A stretch of 7,275 bases of DNA, from positions 7,000 to 14,274 of the forward strand of contig DUIO01000280.1 of assembly GCA_013330315.1 (NCBI GenBank), written 5' to 3'. Below, in pieces: positions 5,709-7,275 of the stretch. Position 1 is the first letter of the stretch; the number at the start of each line of letters is the position of its first letter. The translations under genes and the position numbers were made by a program. The notes beneath the pieces were generated by a model that ran no database searches, had not been told where the DNA came from, and worked only from the letters and a program-made list of their open reading frames with translations. The DNA is from Methanosarcina sp. (GTDB lineage: Archaea > Halobacteriota > Methanosarcinia > Methanosarcinales > Methanosarcinaceae).

Positions 5709-6035
5709 ATGGAAACTCCGTGTCAGAAGATTGTGTGGGATCTGGTTCCCGCAATAAGAGCCAGTCTCGCAATCGAACTTGTAAATAAAGGACAGTCACA
5801 GGCAACTTCCGCAAAGCTCCTGGGGATTGCCCCGTCGGCAGTTTCTCAGTACATTTCGGGAAAAAGAGGATACAGGGTCGAATTCCAGGGCGAGACAAAA
5901 GAATTAATCGAAAAACTTGCTCAGGACCTGATCGATAATACAGTAGATGACTTTGTGGTAAGGATCTGCAAGATTTGCGCAAGTGCAAGAGGAATTGAGA
6001 GTAGCTGCAATAGCACCTGTGGTCCCGAAGAGTAA
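5709..6035 (+). CDS. HTH transcriptional regulator with C-terminal four-cysteine motif
   Basis: 108 residues. Residues about 29-54 (QSQATSAKLLGIAPSAVSQYISG then KRG) form a Xre/Cro-type helix-turn-helix with the typical AxxLGI...SAVSQYxSG pattern. Helical N-terminal (6-26) and central (61-84) segments probably serve dimerisation. The C-terminus holds Cys87, Cys90, Cys100 and Cys104, spaced CxxC-x9-CxxxC, fit to bind an Fe-S cluster or a metal; Cys5 is a fifth. It resembles a small archaeal family of predicted regulators, but I do not know a characterised member. GAGG at 5701-5704 precedes the ATG by 4 nt. It is divergent from nifS-nifU and upstream of cysK. Its own promoter carries a degenerate copy of the palindrome found at tRNA-Cys, nifS and cysK, so I infer that it binds that palindrome and senses cysteine, sulfide or cluster status. 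The function is therefore analogous to, but not homologous with, bacterial IscR. Confidence 0.85.
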   Translation: METPCQKIVWDLVPAIRASLAIELVNKGQSQATSAKLLGIAPSAVSQYISGKRGYRVEFQGETKELIEKLAQDLIDNTVDDFVVRICKICASARGIESSCNSTCGPEE

Positions 6036-6048
6036 AGCATCAATAGAG

Positions 6049-6129
6049 GAACCTGAGGTTCAAGTGCCTGTGAATATCTCTTTAAATGGTTCCGGGATCG
6101 TTTTCAGACCTATTTTAACTCTTTAAAAT
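6049..6129 (+). terminator. Possible 3' end of the regulator transcript
   Basis: A 5-pair hairpin, GAACC-TGA-GGTTC (6049-6061), begins 13 nt after the stop. The region then becomes T-rich (TTTT at 6101-6104, TATTTTAACTCTTTAAAAT from 6111). GGAACC can alternatively pair with GGTTCC at 6088-6093. No long T run follows the hairpin, so the exact end is unclear. Confidence 0.25.
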
Positions 6130-6170
6130 AAGGAGCTTCTCGATAACTATATATTCAAGATAACTGAAGA

Positions 6171-6180
6171 TAAGTATAAT
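6171..6180 (+). promoter_or_regulatory. TATA-like element next to the cysK-upstream palindrome
   Basis: TAAGTATAAT directly abuts the perfect palindrome at 6181, as the TATA boxes of tRNA-Cys and nifS lie beside theirs. An alternative box, ACTATATATT, is at 6146-6155 and would place initiation near 6180. Either would give cysK a leader of about 200 nt, which is not unusual in Methanosarcina. Confidence 0.4.
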
Positions 6181-6192
6181 TCACAATTGTGA
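6181..6192. promoter_or_regulatory. Palindromic operator candidate upstream of cysK
   Basis: A perfect TCACAATTGTGA, part of a longer ATTCACAATTGTGAAT palindrome of 16 bp, the longest symmetric version in the window. There is no second copy 19-20 bp away. It lies about 215 bp before the cysK start and 145 bp after the regulator stop. Confidence 0.65.
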
Positions 6193-6332
6193 ATATTCCT
6201 GTAAAATCTCTTATGTTGCTTTGATAGCACCATAGCAGCTCAAACCCTTTCGCAGGTCAAAGCATTCAGGATAAATTATAAAGGAATCCCTTATGTCTGC
6301 GGTCAGAATGAAAAAGTAAACACTATAAACCG
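6193..6332 (+). other. Non-coding stretch, possible cysK leader RNA
   Basis: No gene is visible. TGCTTTGA (6217-6224) pairs perfectly with TCAAAGCA (6257-6264). GTTGCT (6215-6220) can instead pair with AGCAGC (6234-6239), so two exclusive folds are possible. ATAGC is repeated at 6225-6228 and 6232-6235 in context. A nine-codon frame starting at 6293 with AGGA ahead of it contains no Cys codon and is probably accidental. If transcription begins near 6181-6200 this would be a structured 5' leader; if only the promoter at 6333 is used it is plain spacer. Confidence 0.25.
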
Positions 6333-6342
6333 TTTAAATATA
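6333..6342 (+). promoter_or_regulatory. Probable proximal TATA box of cysK
   Basis: TTTAAATATA, a good archaeal TATA match, would start transcription near 6365 and leave a leader of about 40 nt. It is the best-placed promoter for cysK. Confidence 0.55.
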
Positions 6343-6347
6343 AGCTT

Positions 6348-6359
6348 GAACAATTGAAA
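6348..6359. promoter_or_regulatory. Degenerate palindrome core at the cysK proximal promoter
   Basis: GAACAATTGAAA keeps the central CAATTG and matches 8 of 12 positions of TCACAATTGTGA. It lies 5 bp past the TATA box, the position used at the other promoters. The match alone is weak; the placement is what makes it worth listing. Confidence 0.25.
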
Positions 6360-6406
6360 TATGGAGAATCCGAAAAGAAGTAAACTGCAAGAAAAAGGTG
6401 AATGGT

Positions 6407-7275
6407 ATGGGGAGAATTTATTCCGATATAACCTGGACAGTTGGCAACACGCCGCTTGTACGGCTGAATCACGTAACAAAAGGTCTGCATGCTGATGTGC
6501 TTGTTAAACTTGAGTCCTTTAACCCTATGGGAAGCGTAAAGGACAGGATCGGACTGGCGATGATTGAAGAAGCCGAGCGTCTGGGGAAAATCAAAGAAGG
6601 CACTACTATTATTGAACCGACAAGCGGCAATACTGGCATCGCACTTGCAGGTGTATGCGCTGCCCGCGGCTATAAACTCATCCTTGTTATGCCCGAAACA
6701 ATGACCATAGAACGGAGGAAATTGCTCAAAGCCCTGGGAGCGGAACTCATCCTGACCCCGGGCCCTGAAGGGATGAAAGGCGCGGTCAATAAAGCAGAAC
6801 AGATGGCTGCAGGAGATCCTGCCATTTATTACATACCCCAGCAGTTCCAGAACCCTGCAAACCCTGCAGTTCACGTAAGGACAACCGCTGAGGAAATATG
6901 GAGAGATACGGACGGCAAAGCGGATGCGATTGTGGCAGGTGTGGGAACAGGAGGAACGATAACAGGTGTTGCAAGTGTCCTCAAAAAAAGAAAGCCCACT
7001 TTTAAAGCAATTGCAGTAGAGCCTGAAGAATCCCCGGTCCTCAGTGGTGGAAAACCAGGCCCGCACAGGATACAGGGAATAGGAGCAGGTTTTGTCCCTG
7101 ATGTGCTCCAGCTCGACCTTGTTGATGAGATTATCAAAGTAAACGCTGGCGATGCCATTGCCACAGCCAGAAGACTGGCAAGGGAAGAAGGCATCCTTGC
7201 AGGAATATCGTCAGGTGCAGCTGCATATGCGGCACTGCAGTTAGCGTCCAGGGAAGAGATGAACGGAAAAACGAT
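6407..7275 (+). CDS. cysK: Cysteine synthase (O-acetylserine sulfhydrylase), partial at 3' end
   Basis: PLP beta-family (fold type II) enzyme that makes cysteine from O-acetylserine and sulfide in the cytosol. The first 289 residues are present; about 20 more are expected beyond the right edge. Marks in order: [10 protein letters not shown] (11-20); [10 protein letters not shown] with the PLP Lys45; the substrate loop PTSGNTG (71-77); ALGAEL; the phosphate loop GVGTGGT (178-184); [25 protein letters not shown] (220-231), a segment typical of CysK; and GISSGAA with Ser269 near the pyridine nitrogen. There is no C-terminal CBS domain within the part seen, arguing against cystathionine beta-synthase. 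AAGGTG at 6395-6400 is 6 nt from the ATG at 6407; an ATG at 6402 is out of frame. A cysE would be expected next, outside the window. Probably regulated with nifS and tRNA-Cys through the palindromes upstream. Confidence 0.95.
   Translation, partial: MGRIYSDITWTVGNTPLVRLNHVTKGLHADVLVKLESFNPMGSVKDRIGLAMIEEAERLGKIKEGTTIIEPTSGNTGIALAGVCAARGYKLILVMPETMTIERRKLLKALGAELILTPGPEGMKGAVNKAEQMAAGDPAIYYIPQQFQNPANPAVHVRTTAEEIWRDTDGKADAIVAGVGTGGTITGVASVLKKRKPTFKAIAVEPEESPVLSGGKPGPHRIQGIGAGFVPDVLQLDLVDEIIKVNAGDAIATARRLAREEGILAGISSGAAAYAALQLASREEMNGKT

Noticed and set aside
5707..5988. Minus-strand frame of 93 codons opposite the HTH regulator
   Set aside because: The plus-strand frame has a ribosome site, an HTH motif and a promoter; the reverse frame has none.
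6293..6319. A nine-codon frame (MSAVRMKK) with AGGA in front, upstream of cysK
   Set aside because: Too short to judge, no Cys or Ser codon pattern for attenuation, and it lies upstream of the best cysK promoter.
6323..7066. Long minus-strand frame of 247 codons opposite cysK
   Set aside because: It is antisense to a clear cysteine synthase, rich in Cys, Phe and His in the way reverse-frame shadows are, and has no domain.
1..7275. CRISPR arrays, insertion sequences, attachment sites or prophage genes
   Set aside because: No regularly spaced repeats, transposase motifs or terminal inverted repeats were seen; the window reads as chromosomal metabolic genes.

Overview
The window most likely comes from a methanogenic archaeon of the genus Methanosarcina. 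The evidence is archaeal TATA boxes just upstream of genes, Shine-Dalgarno sites of the GGTG/GGAGG type, a tRNA-Cys with U73 and no encoded CCA, a CBS-fused MetX, and a nifS-nifU-(HesA/ThiF-like)-nadA order next to cysK. Genus is inferred from remembered protein style and gene order, not from a search.

Layout. (1) 1-1286, minus strand: metX, homoserine O-acetyltransferase, cut by the left edge where a CBS domain begins. (2) 1506-1577, minus: tRNA-Cys(GCA) with its own promoter carrying two identical palindromes. (3) 1833-5270, minus: a four-gene operon transcribed nifS (cysteine desulfurase), nifU (Fe-S scaffold), an E1-like adenylyltransferase, nadA (quinolinate synthase, a [4Fe-4S] enzyme). 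(4) 5271-5708: divergent control region between nifS and a regulator gene, which also holds a candidate structured small RNA. (5) 5709-6035, plus: a 108-residue HTH regulator with a C-terminal four-cysteine motif. (6) 6036-6406: non-coding, with one perfect palindrome and two possible cysK promoters. (7) 6407-7275, plus: cysK, cut by the right edge.

How it fits together. CysK makes cysteine, NifS takes sulfur from it, NifU builds clusters, NadA uses a cluster, tRNA-Cys carries cysteine into protein, and MetX feeds the homocysteine/methionine branch. The most striking observation is a 12-bp palindrome, TCACAATTGTGA. It occurs four times perfectly and only in non-coding DNA: twice at tRNA-Cys, once at nifS (with a degenerate second copy) and once upstream of cysK. 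A 10/12 match lies in the promoter of the HTH gene itself. In each perfect case it sits at or just downstream of a TATA-like element, where a repressor would block initiation. I infer a local cysteine/Fe-S regulon, probably controlled by the adjacent Cys-rich HTH protein and including a tRNA gene. Binding by that protein and the sensed signal are not shown by the sequence.
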